Shown one piece after another: positions 19,981 to 32,206 of a stretch of DNA of 64,000 nucleotides. Below the pieces are notes generated by a model that saw only the letters and a list, made by a program, of their open reading frames with translations, was not told the DNA's origin and searched no databases. Numbering within the stretch: position 1 is the first letter of the stretch; each line of letters starts with the position of its first letter. The translations under genes and the position numbers were made by a program. The DNA is from Pseudomonas putida (GTDB taxonomy: Bacteria > Pseudomonadota > Gammaproteobacteria > Pseudomonadales > Pseudomonadaceae), in contig NZ_CP109603.1 in assembly GCF_025905425.1 (NCBI RefSeq), forward strand, positions 3,426,501 to 3,490,500, written 5' to 3'.

Positions 19981-21123
19981 TCAGACCAACACACCCCCCA
20001 ACGCACTGACCAACTGCGCTAACTGCGGCGACTCGCCACGAATCCGCACCGCCAGCCCCTCGACCTCACGCCGAGGCGGATACTGCTTGCGCAATTGATC
20101 GAATGCCGCACGCTGTTCGGCCGGGTCGTCGCTCAAGCTGCGGCGAAAATCTGCATCGTCGCGGCGCGGGTCGTACACGGCGCGGCACAGCGTGGCCAAG
20201 GCCCAGGCCGGGTCGGTACTGGCATCGAGTTCGATCTGTGCCAAGGGCGGTTTGGGCAGCAGGTCGGCCAGGCGCACTTGCTCAGCCTCATCCAGGAAAC
20301 GGCACAAGGCCTGATAGATCTGCGCCGTGCCACGCTGCCGGCCATCCAGGCTGTAGCCAGCGATGTGCGGCGAAGCCAATGTGCACAAGTCGGCCAGCTG
20401 CAGGTCCACCTGCGGCTCGCCTTCCCATACATCGAGCACGGCATGCACGTCTTCACGGTCCAGCAGTAGCTCGCGCAAGGCCGCGTTGTCCACCACCGGG
20501 CCGCGGCTGGCGTTGATCAGCCACGCGCCTGGGCGTAACCGCGCCAGTTGCGCCTGGCCCAACAGGTGCCAGGTAGGGTGCTCGCCGCTGCGCTGCAAGG
20601 GGGTGTGCAGGCTGATGACATCGCACTGCTCAAGCACCGTTTCGAGGCTGACGTAATCGCCGCCCTCGGCAGCCTGACGCAGCGGGTCACACACCAGCAC
20701 CTTCCAGCCCAGGCCATGCAGCACACGCACCAGGCGGCCACCGACCTCCCCTGCGCCCACCACGCCATAGGTGCGCGTGGGCAGCGCCACACCGTCCAGC
20801 TCGGCCAGGGTCAGCAGGCTGCCCAACACATAGTCCACCACACCACGGGCATTGCAACCCGGCGCGCTGCTCCAGTGGATGCCAGCCTCGGCAAAATAGT
20901 CCAGGTCCAGGTGGTCGGTACCGATGGTGCACGTGCCGACAAAACGCACCCGGCTGCCTTCGAGCAGTTGGCGGTCGACCTTGGTCACCGAGCGCACCAG
21001 CAGCACGTCGGCGTCCTTGACACTGGCGGCATCGAGGCTTCGCCCCGGATAGCGGCGGATCTGGCCGAAACCTTCAAAGAAGGCATCGAGCAGCGGAATG
21101 TTCTCGTCGGCAACTATCAGCAT
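19981..21123 (-). CDS. pdxB: Erythronate-4-phosphate dehydrogenase PdxB
   Basis: The protein is 380 aa, a D-2-hydroxyacid dehydrogenase fold. It starts [16 protein letters not shown], typical of PdxB. NAD-binding [20 protein letters not shown] is followed by catalytic elements [18 protein letters not shown] and [13 protein letters not shown] (catalytic His). The C-terminal ~100 residues are the PdxB-specific dimerisation domain. It makes 2-oxo-3-hydroxy-4-phosphobutanoate in the DXP-independent pyridoxal phosphate pathway. tusA follows upstream on the same strand with a 60-base gap, as in other pseudomonads. Confidence 0.95.
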   Translation of the reverse strand: MLIVADENIPLLDAFFEGFGQIRRYPGRSLDAASVKDADVLLVRSVTKVDRQLLEGSRVRFVGTCTIGTDHLDLDYFAEAGIHWSSAPGCNARGVVDYVLGSLLTLAELDGVALPTRTYGVVGAGEVGGRLVRVLHGLGWKVLVCDPLRQAAEGGDYVSLETVLEQCDVISLHTPLQRSGEHPTWHLLGQAQLARLRPGAWLINASRGPVVDNAALRELLLDREDVHAVLDVWEGEPQVDLQLADLCTLASPHIAGYSLDGRQRGTAQIYQALCRFLDEAEQVRLADLLPKPPLAQIELDASTDPAWALATLCRAVYDPRRDDADFRRSLSDDPAEQRAAFDQLRKQYPPRREVEGLAVRIRGESPQLAQLVSALGGVLV

Positions 21124-21183
21124 GGCGCTCTCCTGTCAGGGGAACGCAGTGTAGGCGCTACGCGCGGCGTGTTCCAGAGCGGC

Positions 21184-21426
21184 TCAGTCGGCTTTCTTAC
21201 GGATCCAGTACAGGAAGGTGCCCGCGTCCTCTTGCTGCTGCAGCAGTTCGTGGCCGAGGAAGTTGCAGAACTTGGGGATGTCGCGGCGGGTCGACGGGTC
21301 GGTGGCAATGACCTTGAGCAGGCCACCGGCCGCCAGGTCACGCACGTGCTGGTGCAACATCATCACAGGCTCCGGGCAGTTCAGGCCGGTGGCATCGAGG
21401 ATGGCGTCGGGGGTGAAGTCAGTCAT
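21184..21426 (-). CDS. tusA: Sulfur carrier protein TusA
   Basis: This 80-aa protein has a two-layer alpha/beta SirA-like fold. [14 protein letters not shown] carries the active Cys17 in the family CPxP motif. The protein takes persulfide from IscS and relays it towards tRNA 2-thiouridine synthesis (TusBCD, MnmA), with a link to molybdenum cofactor sulfur supply. It lies between pdxB and rlmM on the same strand, with 60- and 74-base gaps. Confidence 0.95.
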   Translation of the reverse strand: MTDFTPDAILDATGLNCPEPVMMLHQHVRDLAAGGLLKVIATDPSTRRDIPKFCNFLGHELLQQQEDAGTFLYWIRKKAD

Positions 21427-21500
21427 GGGTGGCTCCGAATATGATCGTCATTGTCGCGCATCGGGCGGCGCGGACCAAGGGCCACGCGCCGCGCCTGCAC

Positions 21501-22565
21501 TCAACGCGGCTTCAGGTCGAGCCTGCGCAGATGGCAGGTCACTTCCTCACGGTCGTGATACAGCTGCTTGCAGGCGATCGAAACCCGGATCTTGCGCGCC
21601 TTGAACGTGGCTTCCATGCGGTCGAGCAGGCGCCGCACTTCGGCGTAACGCTGCTTCATCGGCAGCTTGAGGTTGACCACCGCCTCGCGGCACAGCCCTT
21701 CCCCCAGCCAGGTTTCGATCAACGAGGTGGTCCGTGCCGGCTTCTCGACGATGTCGCAGACCATCCAGTCCACCGGTTGCTTGGGCTGCCAGGTGAAACC
21801 ATCCGCCATCAGGTGCTGGACCAGCCCGGTGTCCATCAGGCTCTCGGCCATCGGGCCGTTGTCGATGGCGGTGACCAGCATCCCCCGGCGCACCAGCTGG
21901 TAGGTCCAGCCGCCAGGCGAAGCGCCCAGGTCGACACCGGTCATGTCATCACCCAGGCGCTGTTCCCACTGCTCGCGGGGGATGAACTGATGCCACGCCT
22001 CTTCCAGCTTGAGGGTCGAGCGGCTGGGTGCTTCACGGGGGAATTTCAGGCGCGGGATGCCCATTGGCCACAATGCACTGTTGTTGGCCGCAGCCAGGCC
22101 GACAAATACCCGCCGGCCGGTGATGAAGCTCAGCAACAAGCGTGGACGGCTGGCGTCTTCGACCAGGCGCCCGGCCTTTTCCAGGGCCTTGCGCAGCGGC
22201 ACTTCGAACTTGCGGCAAAACGTCGACAGCTCCTTGCCCTCGTTGCTGTCGAGCACTTCCAGCCACAGGCTACCGAACACGGGCAGGTCGACCAGGTGTT
22301 CCAGCAACACGCTGATGCGATCGCTTTCCGGCAAATCGACATAACCGCCACGGGCCCACTGACGCGGGAAGATCAGCTCAGCGAAGCGCAGTTCCCCCAT
22401 CAGTCGCTCGGCGCCGCTGGCCTCGGTACAGACAAACTCGGCGCTGGCACTCTGCGGTTTGCCTTTGGCATAGCCGGCAACCCCCAGGCGGGCAGCATGT
22501 TCGCTGATCTCGGCGCAGACCTCGCCCTCGAAACCGGGCCGGCAATGCATGAACAGGGTACTCAT
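21501..22565 (-). CDS. rlmM: 23S rRNA 2'-O-ribose methyltransferase RlmM
   Basis: This 354-aa protein has an N-terminal THUMP-like part (MSTLFMHCRPGFEGEVCAEI) and a C-terminal Rossmann methyltransferase. The SAM site is DLGASPGGWTYQLVRRG, with VTAIDNGPM and WMVCDIVEKP. Catalytic K-D-K-E type residues are seen in the last third (VNLKLPMKQRYAEV). The family methylates C2498 of 23S rRNA. Length and order of motifs match E. coli RlmM. Confidence 0.94.
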   Translation of the reverse strand: MSTLFMHCRPGFEGEVCAEISEHAARLGVAGYAKGKPQSASAEFVCTEASGAERLMGELRFAELIFPRQWARGGYVDLPESDRISVLLEHLVDLPVFGSLWLEVLDSNEGKELSTFCRKFEVPLRKALEKAGRLVEDASRPRLLLSFITGRRVFVGLAAANNSALWPMGIPRLKFPREAPSRSTLKLEEAWHQFIPREQWEQRLGDDMTGVDLGASPGGWTYQLVRRGMLVTAIDNGPMAESLMDTGLVQHLMADGFTWQPKQPVDWMVCDIVEKPARTTSLIETWLGEGLCREAVVNLKLPMKQRYAEVRRLLDRMEATFKARKIRVSIACKQLYHDREEVTCHLRRLDLKPR

Positions 22566-22740
22566 CTCTCACTCCACTACGGCGGGCGCGCAACAGGCGC
22601 CGGCAGGGCGGCGATAATAAAGGAAGTTCGGAACCTGCGACACGCCCCGCCGGTCCAGAAAAGGGTCAGATAAGCCAAACCGGTCTAACCTGACCATTCA
22701 GCCAGGTCCGTACCGTGCGGATCGAAACAGAGCGGTGACA

Positions 22741-22764
22741 CCGGCAAACACCCCGATTTGCCGG
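22741..22764 (+). promoter_or_regulatory. Hairpin in the acnA leader
   Basis: CCGGCAAA and TTTGCCGG pair perfectly around an 8-base loop, 24 bases before the acnA ATG. There is no T run, so it is not a terminator. It may be a leader structure or a protein binding site. Confidence 0.4.
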
Positions 22765-22788
22765 GCACCGGCGCAGAAGGAGTTGGCA

Positions 22789-25533
<2,745 letters not shown>

Positions 25534-25551
25534 GTTTAGCGGTGGTTTTGC

Positions 25552-25575
25552 GGCGCTCTCGATCTCGAGAGCGCC
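25552..25575 (+). terminator. Inverted repeat after acnA
   Basis: GGCGCTCTCGA-TC-TCGAGAGCGCC is an 11-bp perfect inverted repeat starting 19 bases after the acnA stop. There is no T run, so it is probably an RNA-stabilising or weak terminator hairpin. Confidence 0.5.
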
Positions 25576-25767
25576 AACGCCCTGATGGCGTACCCCCCTC
25601 CAAACACACATCCCTAGGGTACTGGCTCTTTGCCGCCCATTAAGTCATCATCCGACCCATTCGTCATAATTTAGCAATAATGCCGCTATCTTCATCGAAT
25701 TCAGCCACTAGCTAGCTAAAACCAGAAGATGGCTTATTGCCACAAATCAAGCACATTAAATATCCAT

Positions 25768-25794
25768 TCAATAAAACCAGTGGCTTGCCGATAC
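25768..25794 (+). promoter_or_regulatory. Putative FliA (sigma-28) promoter of aer
   Basis: TCAATAAA, 11 bases, GCCGATAC. The -10 element matches GCCGATAA at 7 of 8 positions. It ends 40 bases upstream of the aer ATG and has the same layout as the cheV promoter. Confidence 0.6.
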
Positions 25795-25834
25795 CTCACA
25801 AAAGCCTTGCGGATTCTTTGCGGATTACCCACTC

Positions 25835-27400
25835 ATGCGTAACAACCAGCCGATTACCCAGAGAGAACGGACTTTCCCTGCCCAGCAGCGGTTGATCTCC
25901 ACCACCAACGCCAAGGGCGTGATCAGCTACTGCAATGATGCGTTCATCGACATCAGTGGGTTCACGCGCGAAGAGCTGACCGGCGCGCCGCACAACCTGG
26001 TGCGCCACCCGGATGTGCCCGCGGCCGTGTTTGCCCACATGTGGCAAACCCTCAAGCAGGGCCAGCCGTGGATGGGCATCGTCAAGAACCGCTGCAAAAA
26101 CGGTGACCATTACTGGGTCAACGCCTATGTCACGCCGATCTTCGACAACAACCAGGTGGTCGGTTTCGAATCGGTGCGGGTCAAGCCCACCGCCGAACAG
26201 ATTCGCCGTGCCGAAGGCCTTTACCAGCGCCTCAACCAGGGCAAATCGGCGGTCCCGCGTCGCGATCAATGGCTGCCGGTACTGCAGGATTGGCTGCCAT
26301 TTATCCTGGTCAGCCAAGTCGGCTTCCTGATCGGCAACTGGCTCGGCCATTCCTGGGGCTTTGGTTTGGCTGCGGCCCTTTCGGTACCGCTCGGCCTGCT
26401 CGGCCTGACCTGGCAGCAACGTGGCCTCAAACGCCTGCTGCGCCTGGCCGAACAAACCACGTCCGACCCCCTCATCGCGCAGATGTACACCGATAGCCGT
26501 GGTGTGCAGGCACGCCTGGAAATGGCCATGCTCAGCCAGGATGCGCGCATGAAGACCTGCCTGACACGCCTGCAGGACAGCGCCGAACACCTCAGCGAAC
26601 AGGCACGGCAATCCGACGCGCTGGCCCACCAGAGCTCATCGGGGCTGGAGCGCCAGCGCGTGGAAACCGAACAAGTGGCGGCTGCCGTCAACCAGATGGC
26701 CGCCACCACCCAGGAAGTGGCCAACCACGTGCAGCGCACCGCTGACGCCACTCAGGAAGCCAATCGCCTGACCAGCCAGGGCCGGCAGATTGCCGGTGAA
26801 ACGCGCGAGGCCATCGAACGCTTGTCGGCAGCGGTAGGTGAAACCGGTGAGACGGTGACGCAACTGGCCAAGGACAGTGACGAAATCGGCGGTGTGGTCG
26901 ATGTGATCAAGGGCATCGCCGACCAGACCAACCTGCTGGCGTTGAACGCCGCCATCGAAGCAGCCCGCGCCGGTGAAATGGGCCGTGGCTTTGCCGTCGT
27001 GGCCGACGAAGTACGCCAGTTAGCTCAGCGCACCGCTGAGTCCACCGGGCAAATCCACAGCCTCATCGCCAAGCTGCAGCAGACCGCCAGCAACGCCGTG
27101 CTGACCATGGAAACCGGCCATCGCCAGGCGCAGGAAGGGGTCGACCGGGTGATGCAGGCCGATGAGGCCTTGGTCGGCATCAGCGAAGCGGTGGCCAATA
27201 TCACCGACATGGCGACCCAGATCGCGGCCGCTACCGAAGAGCAGACCGCCGTTGCCGACGAGATCAGCCGCAACATCAGCACCATCGCCACACTGGCCGA
27301 CCAGACCGCCGAACAGGCCCAGCACTCGGCGCTGCTCAGCGAGGAACTGACCAGCACGGCGGGGAGCCAGTATTCGCTGGTGGAGCGCTTCAACCGCTGA
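25835..27400 (+). CDS. aer: Aer-type PAS-domain chemoreceptor (aerotaxis)
   Basis: The protein is 521 aa. A cytoplasmic N-terminal PAS domain (about 10-125; [50 protein letters not shown]) matches the FAD-binding PAS of Aer. A membrane hairpin (about 148-190, [14 protein letters not shown] and [17 protein letters not shown]) has essentially no periplasmic loop. A chemoreceptor signalling domain with tip [20 protein letters not shown] completes it. The protein senses redox state through FAD rather than an external ligand. It lies downstream of acnA with its own flagellar promoter. Confidence 0.92.
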   Translation: MRNNQPITQRERTFPAQQRLISTTNAKGVISYCNDAFIDISGFTREELTGAPHNLVRHPDVPAAVFAHMWQTLKQGQPWMGIVKNRCKNGDHYWVNAYVTPIFDNNQVVGFESVRVKPTAEQIRRAEGLYQRLNQGKSAVPRRDQWLPVLQDWLPFILVSQVGFLIGNWLGHSWGFGLAAALSVPLGLLGLTWQQRGLKRLLRLAEQTTSDPLIAQMYTDSRGVQARLEMAMLSQDARMKTCLTRLQDSAEHLSEQARQSDALAHQSSSGLERQRVETEQVAAAVNQMAATTQEVANHVQRTADATQEANRLTSQGRQIAGETREAIERLSAAVGETGETVTQLAKDSDEIGGVVDVIKGIADQTNLLALNAAIEAARAGEMGRGFAVVADEVRQLAQRTAESTGQIHSLIAKLQQTASNAVLTMETGHRQAQEGVDRVMQADEALVGISEAVANITDMATQIAAATEEQTAVADEISRNISTIATLADQTAEQAQHSALLSEELTSTAGSQYSLVERFNR

Positions 27401-27413
27401 GGCGCTGGGCGTT

Positions 27414-27453
27414 TGTAGGAGCGGCCTTGCGTCGCGAAAGGGCCGCTCCTACA
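27414..27453. repeat. Second-class intergenic palindrome (REP-like)
   Basis: TGTAGGAGCGGCC, a short loop, GGCCGCTCCTACA. This is a different consensus from the other REPs in the window, but also common in pseudomonads. It lies between the convergent aer and pseudouridine synthase genes. Confidence 0.75.
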
Positions 27454-27479
27454 GAGACCGCGCATGGCAGGTTGAAGCG

Positions 27480-28364
27480 CTACCAGTCCAGCCGCAAGCG
27501 GCTCTCGAAATACCGCTCCTCACCCGTCAACGGGTCATCGAAACGCAGGCTCTGCGCCAACAGCTTCAACGGCTTCTGGTAATCGTCTTCGACCTGCAGC
27601 AGGTCGGGGTAGAACGGGTCATTGCAGATCGCCGCGCCCAATGCCGCCATGTGCACACGCAATTGATGGGTCTTGCCAGTCACCGGCGACAGGCCGTAGC
27701 GCCATAACTCGCCCTGCGTTTCCAGTACTTGAGCAAAGGTTTCACTGTTGTCCGCGCCTTCAACCTCATGCATGCGAAAGAACGGCTCGCCATGCACCAG
27801 GCGGCTTCTGTGCACCAGCGGGAAATCATGCTGGGGCATGGCTGCAGCGATGGCCTGATAGCGTTTGTCGATCCGACGCTCGGGGAACAAGCGCTGATAG
27901 GCACTGCGCGTCTGTGGGTTGGCGGAGAACAGGACCAGCCCTGCGGTATGCCGGTCGATGCGGTGCAAAGGCACCAGGTGCGGATTGTCCAGGCGCCGGA
28001 TCAGCCGGCGCAGCAGGGTCTGCTCGACATATTCACCGGTAGGCGTGACCGGCAGAAAATGCGGCTTGTCGGCGACCACCAAATGCTCATCCACGTGCAG
28101 CACGGCCTCCTGCACAGGGATCGGCCGTTCGTTCGGCACTTCGCGAAAGTAATGCAGGCGCATGCCACGTCGATAAGCCAGCTCGGCGGAAACTGCCCGC
28201 CCCTCGGCATCGAGCACACGACCACGAGCAAAGCGGTCAAGCCACTGCGCCCTGTCGATGGCTTTGAAATGGTCACACAGGCAATCGAGCACCGTCGCCC
28301 AGTTGCCGGGCGGCAGGCATACCGTGCTGGCTTGCTGGTGGGCGGGGTCGAAAGACGAGGTCAT
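27480..28364 (-). CDS. RluA-family pseudouridine synthase
   Basis: The protein is 294 aa. It has the catalytic motif LVPLHRIDRHTAGLVLFS (Asp in HRIDRxTAG), ADKPHFLPVTPTG upstream, and KTHQLRVHMAALG at the C-terminus, all standard for the RluA/RluC/TruC superfamily. The N-terminal ~85 residues are not an S4 domain. It isomerises uridines in rRNA or tRNA; the target cannot be named from sequence alone. The start at 28364 (MTSSFDPAHQQ) was preferred to an ATG 7 codons upstream. Confidence 0.88.
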   Translation of the reverse strand: MTSSFDPAHQQASTVCLPPGNWATVLDCLCDHFKAIDRAQWLDRFARGRVLDAEGRAVSAELAYRRGMRLHYFREVPNERPIPVQEAVLHVDEHLVVADKPHFLPVTPTGEYVEQTLLRRLIRRLDNPHLVPLHRIDRHTAGLVLFSANPQTRSAYQRLFPERRIDKRYQAIAAAMPQHDFPLVHRSRLVHGEPFFRMHEVEGADNSETFAQVLETQGELWRYGLSPVTGKTHQLRVHMAALGAAICNDPFYPDLLQVEDDYQKPLKLLAQSLRFDDPLTGEERYFESRLRLDW

Positions 28365-28415
28365 GGCAGCGCTCAATAGGTACAAGGCCGCGCATTATCC
28401 CCCAAGCCCACCCCC

Positions 28416-28724
28416 TCAACCAGCCTGAACCATCGCCTCGCTACGCGCCTTCAACCAGCGCAGCACTTGCACGGCCTCCCATCGACCGGGGTCATACAGG
28501 GCATACAACAACCCCTGGTAACCCACCACATCTAGCCCACGGTGGTAACCGGCACGCTGAAACAATGCCTCGATCTCGGCAAAGCAGGTATTGAAATGGA
28601 CCTTGCCGAACGGTGTGCGGTCTTCTGTTACCAGCCCTTCGAGGCGCAGTTCCAGAACGGCGTCAGCCACGCGCTCGACGGGCATGCGGTTGACGCTGTA
28701 CTTGAGTTGCTCGACGTTGAGCAT
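28416..28724 (-). CDS. Conserved hypothetical protein, 102 aa
   Basis: This is a soluble 102-aa protein (MLNVEQLKYSVNRMPVERVADAVLELRLEGLVTE...) with mixed helix and strand and no signal peptide or known motif. It lies next to the M15 peptidase gene on the same strand, with a 72-base gap, but nothing shows a shared function. The ATG at 28724 was chosen because the N-terminal extension to 28784 is low complexity. No family could be recognised. Confidence 0.6.
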   Translation of the reverse strand: MLNVEQLKYSVNRMPVERVADAVLELRLEGLVTEDRTPFGKVHFNTCFAEIEALFQRAGYHRGLDVVGYQGLLYALYDPGRWEAVQVLRWLKARSEAMVQAG

Positions 28725-28796
28725 GGCTTTACCCCGCATACTGTATTTATATACAGCATACGGACATAGCCTCGCTCGCGTCAATTCGCCATCGGA

Positions 28797-29228
28797 TCAT
28801 TGCAGCCCCGGCAGGTAGCCCGTGCCTTTGCGGATGGTCAGTACCTCGCGCCTGACCGCGCCATGGGCAACGGACACGTGCACCCACCGGTCGAACTCCA
28901 GAATCAGTTGGTCAAATGCCAGGTCGCTGTCATTGATTCTGCGTACTGTATCCCGCGGGCTGACGTCTATTACCGTGAAGTCGGCCGCCAACCCCTGCAC
29001 ATGCTGGCTCGTCGCGGAACCGCCGATACGCCGGTTGAGCGCACGGCTGCGGTATCCGCTACTGACGATGATCGGCGCACCGAACAGCGCCCGTATCGTT
29101 TCGAGCGCGCCACACAGTACCTGCAAATTGGCCAGCGCCTCAGGTGTAGGGGTGTTGTCGAGCCCTTCCCTTGCGGCGAGCTGTGAAACAGTCATTTCAT
29201 CCAAGGTGAAATGAGGGGTGATGAACAT
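28797..29228 (-). CDS. M15-family (VanY/endolysin-like) peptidase, cytosolic
   Basis: The protein is 143 aa. It has ITPHFTLDEMTVSQLAAREG at the N-terminus and the zinc-site pattern of peptidase M15A: SGYRSRALN, SQHVQGLAADF (His and Asp ligands) and WVHVSV (His ligand). Phage endolysins and D-Ala-D-Ala carboxypeptidases share this fold. No signal peptide is present, so, unlike VanX/VanY export forms, it would need a holin or act inside the cell. No other phage lysis gene is next to it. It may be a domesticated phage enzyme. Confidence 0.8.
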   Translation of the reverse strand: MFITPHFTLDEMTVSQLAAREGLDNTPTPEALANLQVLCGALETIRALFGAPIIVSSGYRSRALNRRIGGSATSQHVQGLAADFTVIDVSPRDTVRRINDSDLAFDQLILEFDRWVHVSVAHGAVRREVLTIRKGTGYLPGLQ

Positions 29229-29339
29229 GGTTGAATTCTCGATGACGGGGTTAGGACACCGGCCACAGTGTGCCGGCCCCCCATCATCAACCTGTCAGCT
29301 CAACCAAGGCGCGAGGAAACCATTCCCCTAGAGCCCTTG

Positions 29340-29576
29340 TTACGCGAGAAACGCCACCACTTGCTCGGCATCGAACGGCCAGTACAGTTCGGCGCCGTTG
29401 TCACAGCGGCGCAGCACGGGAATGATCAGGCCATAGCGCTCGAACATGGCCTCGTTGTCGGCAATGTCGACAAGCTCCACCAACAGACCATGATCGACAA
29501 AAGGCATCAACACGGCCTCGGCCACTTCGCACAAGTGGCAGCCGAGGGTGCCGAACAGTTGGCATTCAGGCAGCAT
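29340..29576 (-). CDS. Glutaredoxin-like protein
   Basis: This 78-aa thioredoxin-fold protein has a CHLC active site (LFGTLGCHLCEVAEAVL) and the cis-Pro in LIIPVLRR. It is close to the glutaredoxin-2/DUF836 group of small dithiol proteins. It is cytoplasmic and monocistronic. The substrate is unknown. Confidence 0.85.
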   Translation of the reverse strand: MLPECQLFGTLGCHLCEVAEAVLMPFVDHGLLVELVDIADNEAMFERYGLIIPVLRRCDNGAELYWPFDAEQVVAFLA

Positions 29577-29648
29577 GGGACGGGTCTCGGTTTGGCTTTG
29601 GAAAAGCCTATTCTAGGTCCGTCCCGCCGACTGCGCACCTGACATAAC

Positions 29649-30848
29649 TCAATCCTGGCTGGTTGCACCAATGCGGTGCAGCGACAAGTCAGCGCCCTGA
29701 AACTCCTGCTCGTGGCTCAAACGCAAGCCATGCAGCGCGCGGATCACTCCATAGACCGCAAAGCCACCGAGCAACGCCACCAGCACACCCATCAGGCTGC
29801 CCAGCAATTGGCTGACCAGGCTGACCCCACCCATTCCGCCAAGGGCCGCCTGGCCGAATACGCCGCAGGCGATACCGCCCCATACGCCACACAGGCCGTG
29901 CAACGGCCATACGCCCAGCACATCGTCGATTTTCCAGCGGTTTTGCGCCGCAGTGAAGCTCCAGACGAACAGCACGCCAGCCACCAGGCCAGTGGCAAGC
30001 GCGCCAATCGGGTGCATCAGGTCGGAACCGGCACAGACCGCCACCAGCCCGGCCAGCGGCCCGTTGTGCAAAAAGCCTGGGTCGTTGCGCCCAGCCAGCA
30101 AGGCAGCCAAGGTGCCCCCGACCATGGCCAGCAGCGAGTTGATGGCCACCAGGCCACTGACGCCCTGTAAAGTCTGAGCGCTCATGACATTGAAGCCGAA
30201 CCAGCCAATGATCAGGATCCACGAACCCAGCGCCAGAAACGGAATGCTCGAAGGGGCAAACGCCACCAAGCGGCCCTCGCGGTAACGCCCGCGTCTGGGC
30301 CCCAGCAAGATGACCGCTGCCAGCGCCAGCCAGCCGCCCATGGCATGCACCACGACGGAGCCGGCAAAGTCATGGAACGGCGCGCCAAAGCGTGCTTGCA
30401 ACCATGCCTGCACGCCCAGGTTGCCGTTCCACACCACGCCCTCGAAGAACGGGTAGACAAACGCCACAATCAAGGCGGTGGCGCAGAGCTGCGGGACGAA
30501 ACGCGCCCGCTCGGCAATCCCCCCAGAAATGATCGCCGGGATCGCAGCCGCGAACGTCAGCAGGAAGAAGCATTTGACCAGCGCATAGCCATGGTCGGCG
30601 GCCAGTTCCGGCGCCGGTTGGAAAAAGCTCACGCCGTAGGCGATCCAGTAGCCGATGAAGAAGTACACCAGCGCCGAAATGGCAAAGTCGCTGAGAATCT
30701 TCGACAAGGCATTGACCTGGTTCTTGTGCCGCACGGTGCCCACTTCGAGAAAGGCGAAGCCGGCATGCATCGCCAGCACCAGAATGGCGCCCATGAGAAT
30801 GAACAGGGTATTCGAACCGTGGACCAGGGAGTCCATCGCGCTGTGCAT
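29649..30848 (-). CDS. Ammonium transporter (Amt family)
   Basis: This 399-aa protein has about 11 membrane helices. Amt signatures are AFLEVGTVRHKNQVNALSK near helix 1-2, DFAGSVVVHAMGGW (conserved pore His region) and HGLCGVWGGIACG (second pore His). It conducts NH3/NH4+. The start at 30848 was taken because GGAAC lies 5 bases upstream; an ATG at 30857 would nearly coincide with the predicted sigma-54 transcript start. No glnK gene lies beside it, so it is not the classical glnK-amtB operon. A putative NtrC site and sigma-54 promoter lie upstream (30913-30927, 30872-30887). Confidence 0.9.
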   Translation of the reverse strand: MHSAMDSLVHGSNTLFILMGAILVLAMHAGFAFLEVGTVRHKNQVNALSKILSDFAISALVYFFIGYWIAYGVSFFQPAPELAADHGYALVKCFFLLTFAAAIPAIISGGIAERARFVPQLCATALIVAFVYPFFEGVVWNGNLGVQAWLQARFGAPFHDFAGSVVVHAMGGWLALAAVILLGPRRGRYREGRLVAFAPSSIPFLALGSWILIIGWFGFNVMSAQTLQGVSGLVAINSLLAMVGGTLAALLAGRNDPGFLHNGPLAGLVAVCAGSDLMHPIGALATGLVAGVLFVWSFTAAQNRWKIDDVLGVWPLHGLCGVWGGIACGVFGQAALGGMGGVSLVSQLLGSLMGVLVALLGGFAVYGVIRALHGLRLSHEQEFQGADLSLHRIGATSQD

Positions 30849-30871
30849 GTGTTCCATGAAATAGGCAGACC

Positions 30872-30887
30872 TGCTGAAAAGGCACCA
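30872..30887 (-). promoter_or_regulatory. Putative sigma-54 promoter of the ammonium transporter
   Basis: On the minus strand TGGTGCCTTTTCAGCA has GG and GC exactly 12 bases apart, as in the TGGCAC-N5-TTGCA -24/-12 consensus. The -24 box keeps TGG and C; the -12 box keeps GCA. Confidence 0.45.
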
Positions 30888-30912
30888 GGACAGTTCAAGA
30901 ACCTGCATCCCT

Positions 30913-30927
30913 GCACCGAATCGGTGC
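30913..30927 (-). promoter_or_regulatory. Putative NtrC binding site
   Basis: GCACC-GAATC-GGTGC fits the NtrC consensus GCACC-N5-GGTGC exactly. It lies just upstream of the putative sigma-54 promoter, which suggests induction under nitrogen limitation. Confidence 0.6.
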
Positions 30928-31169
30928 CAGCCCCCTGCCCTGCTTGGTGACCTGGGCGAGGCCTGCGTGGTTTTTTCTTGGGTTTGTCGTGGATTGGGTT
31001 AAGGTTTAACGGTATTCGTCACGCCGGGCGCCCTGAATCGGCGCAGTGCTGGCCAGCGACGCCCCGCAACGTGGCAAAGCCTTAGCAAGGCCCATACCAG
31101 CACATGCACTTGAACCTTCCGCGTGTGCTATCACTCGAACTACCAACACTCATCGACAGGGAGAGGCCC

Positions 31170-31484
31170 ATGGCCAGCAAATCGGCAAAGACTGCTCAAG
31201 AGATATTGATGGCTGACTTCCAGGCCTTGGTCCGCGATACCGAGAGACTGCTCGCCGACACCGCCAACCTGGCAGGCGATCAGGCCGACGAGTTGCGCGA
31301 ACAGATCCATGACCGCCTGACCCAGGCCCGCGAAACCCTGCAACTGACCCAGGAATCGGTGCGTGACCGTGGCCAGGCAGCCCTCGGCAGCGCCGAGCAG
31401 TACGTGCAGGAAAACCCATGGCAGGCCATCGGTATTGCGGCGGGCGTCGGGCTGCTGATCGGCCTGCTGGCCAATCGGCGCTGA
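31170..31484 (+). CDS. DUF883 (ElaB/YqjD) membrane-anchored protein
   Basis: This 104-aa protein has a long charged amphipathic helix (residues 10-80) followed by one C-terminal membrane segment (WQAIGIAAGVGLLIGLLANRR), the tail-anchored layout of ElaB/YqjD. E. coli homologs sit in the inner membrane and bind 100S or 70S ribosomes in stationary phase. It starts at ATG 31170 with GGGAGAGG upstream. It is the first gene of a three-gene unit equal to E. coli yqjD-yqjE-yqjK. Confidence 0.88.
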   Translation: MASKSAKTAQEILMADFQALVRDTERLLADTANLAGDQADELREQIHDRLTQARETLQLTQESVRDRGQAALGSAEQYVQENPWQAIGIAAGVGLLIGLLANRR

Positions 31485-31493
31485 GGGGTTCCC

Positions 31494-31868
31494 ATGGAGA
31501 ATGACGCCATCGGCGCCAGCGCCTCGGGCAAACGCCTCGGCGCGGCCATGCTCGGGCTGCTGCACAGCCACATCGAACTGTTCGGTATCGAGCTGCAGGA
31601 GCAAAAGGGTCGCACCTTGAGCTTGCTGCTGTTCGCAGGCCTGGCACTGGTGTTCGCTCTGCTTCTGCTGACAGCGCTGTCAGGGCTGCTGTTGGTGCTG
31701 CTGTGGGACAGCTATCGCCTGGCGGGCATCATCGGCCTGTGCGTGTTCTACGGCGTGGCCGCACTGTACTGCGGGTTGCGTTTGAAGGCTGCGGTATTCG
31801 ACGAGTCATCGCCATTCGGCGCGACCCTCGAAGAACTCGCCAAGGACCGGGAGCGCCTGTTGCCATGA
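31494..31868 (+). CDS. Phage-holin-family / YqjE-like membrane protein
   Basis: This 124-aa protein has two strong adjacent membrane helices (about 45-70 and 78-98; LSLLLFAGLALVFALLLLT, IIGLCVFYGVAALYCGL) after an amphipathic N-terminus (LGLLHSHIELFGIELQEQK). That is the YqjE (DUF1469) pattern often annotated as holin superfamily. The stop overlaps the next ATG by 4 bases (ATGA). Its role is unknown; it probably partners the DUF883 protein. Confidence 0.82.
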   Translation: MENDAIGASASGKRLGAAMLGLLHSHIELFGIELQEQKGRTLSLLLFAGLALVFALLLLTALSGLLLVLLWDSYRLAGIIGLCVFYGVAALYCGLRLKAAVFDESSPFGATLEELAKDRERLLP

Positions 31869-32194
31869 GTCTGCCAGAACTCCCCAACACCCGGAACCCA
31901 CGCGAACTGCGCAAAGCCCTGTTGCGCCTGCGCCTGGAGATGCATCGCCAGGAAATCCGCCACGAGTCCGGGCAACTGCTCGAGCCGCTGCAGCGCATGC
32001 GCGGCATGGGCAGTTCGCTGCACGAAGGGCTTGGCATCAAGCACGCCCCGTTGTGGGGGATCGGTGCGGTGGTCGCGCTGGGCTTCCTCACCGGCAAGGG
32101 CGTGCGCACTGGCAACCTGACACGGCTGGTGCGCTTGGGCGGGAGCCTGCTGCCGCTGATCCGGCTATATCTGCAAAATGGCCGACGGCACTGA
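31865..32194 (+). CDS. YqjK-like protein
   Basis: This is a 109-aa basic protein (MSLPELPNTRNPRELRKALLRLRLEMHRQEIRHE...) with an N-terminal amphipathic Arg/Glu helix and a weakly hydrophobic segment (LWGIGAVVALGFLTG) near residue 70. It is the third gene of the yqjDEK-like unit, coupled by a 4-base overlap. It is followed by an inverted repeat. The function is unknown. Confidence 0.75.
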   Translation: MSLPELPNTRNPRELRKALLRLRLEMHRQEIRHESGQLLEPLQRMRGMGSSLHEGLGIKHAPLWGIGAVVALGFLTGKGVRTGNLTRLVRLGGSLLPLIRLYLQNGRRH

Positions 32195-32206
32195 CGTTTA
32201 GCCCCC

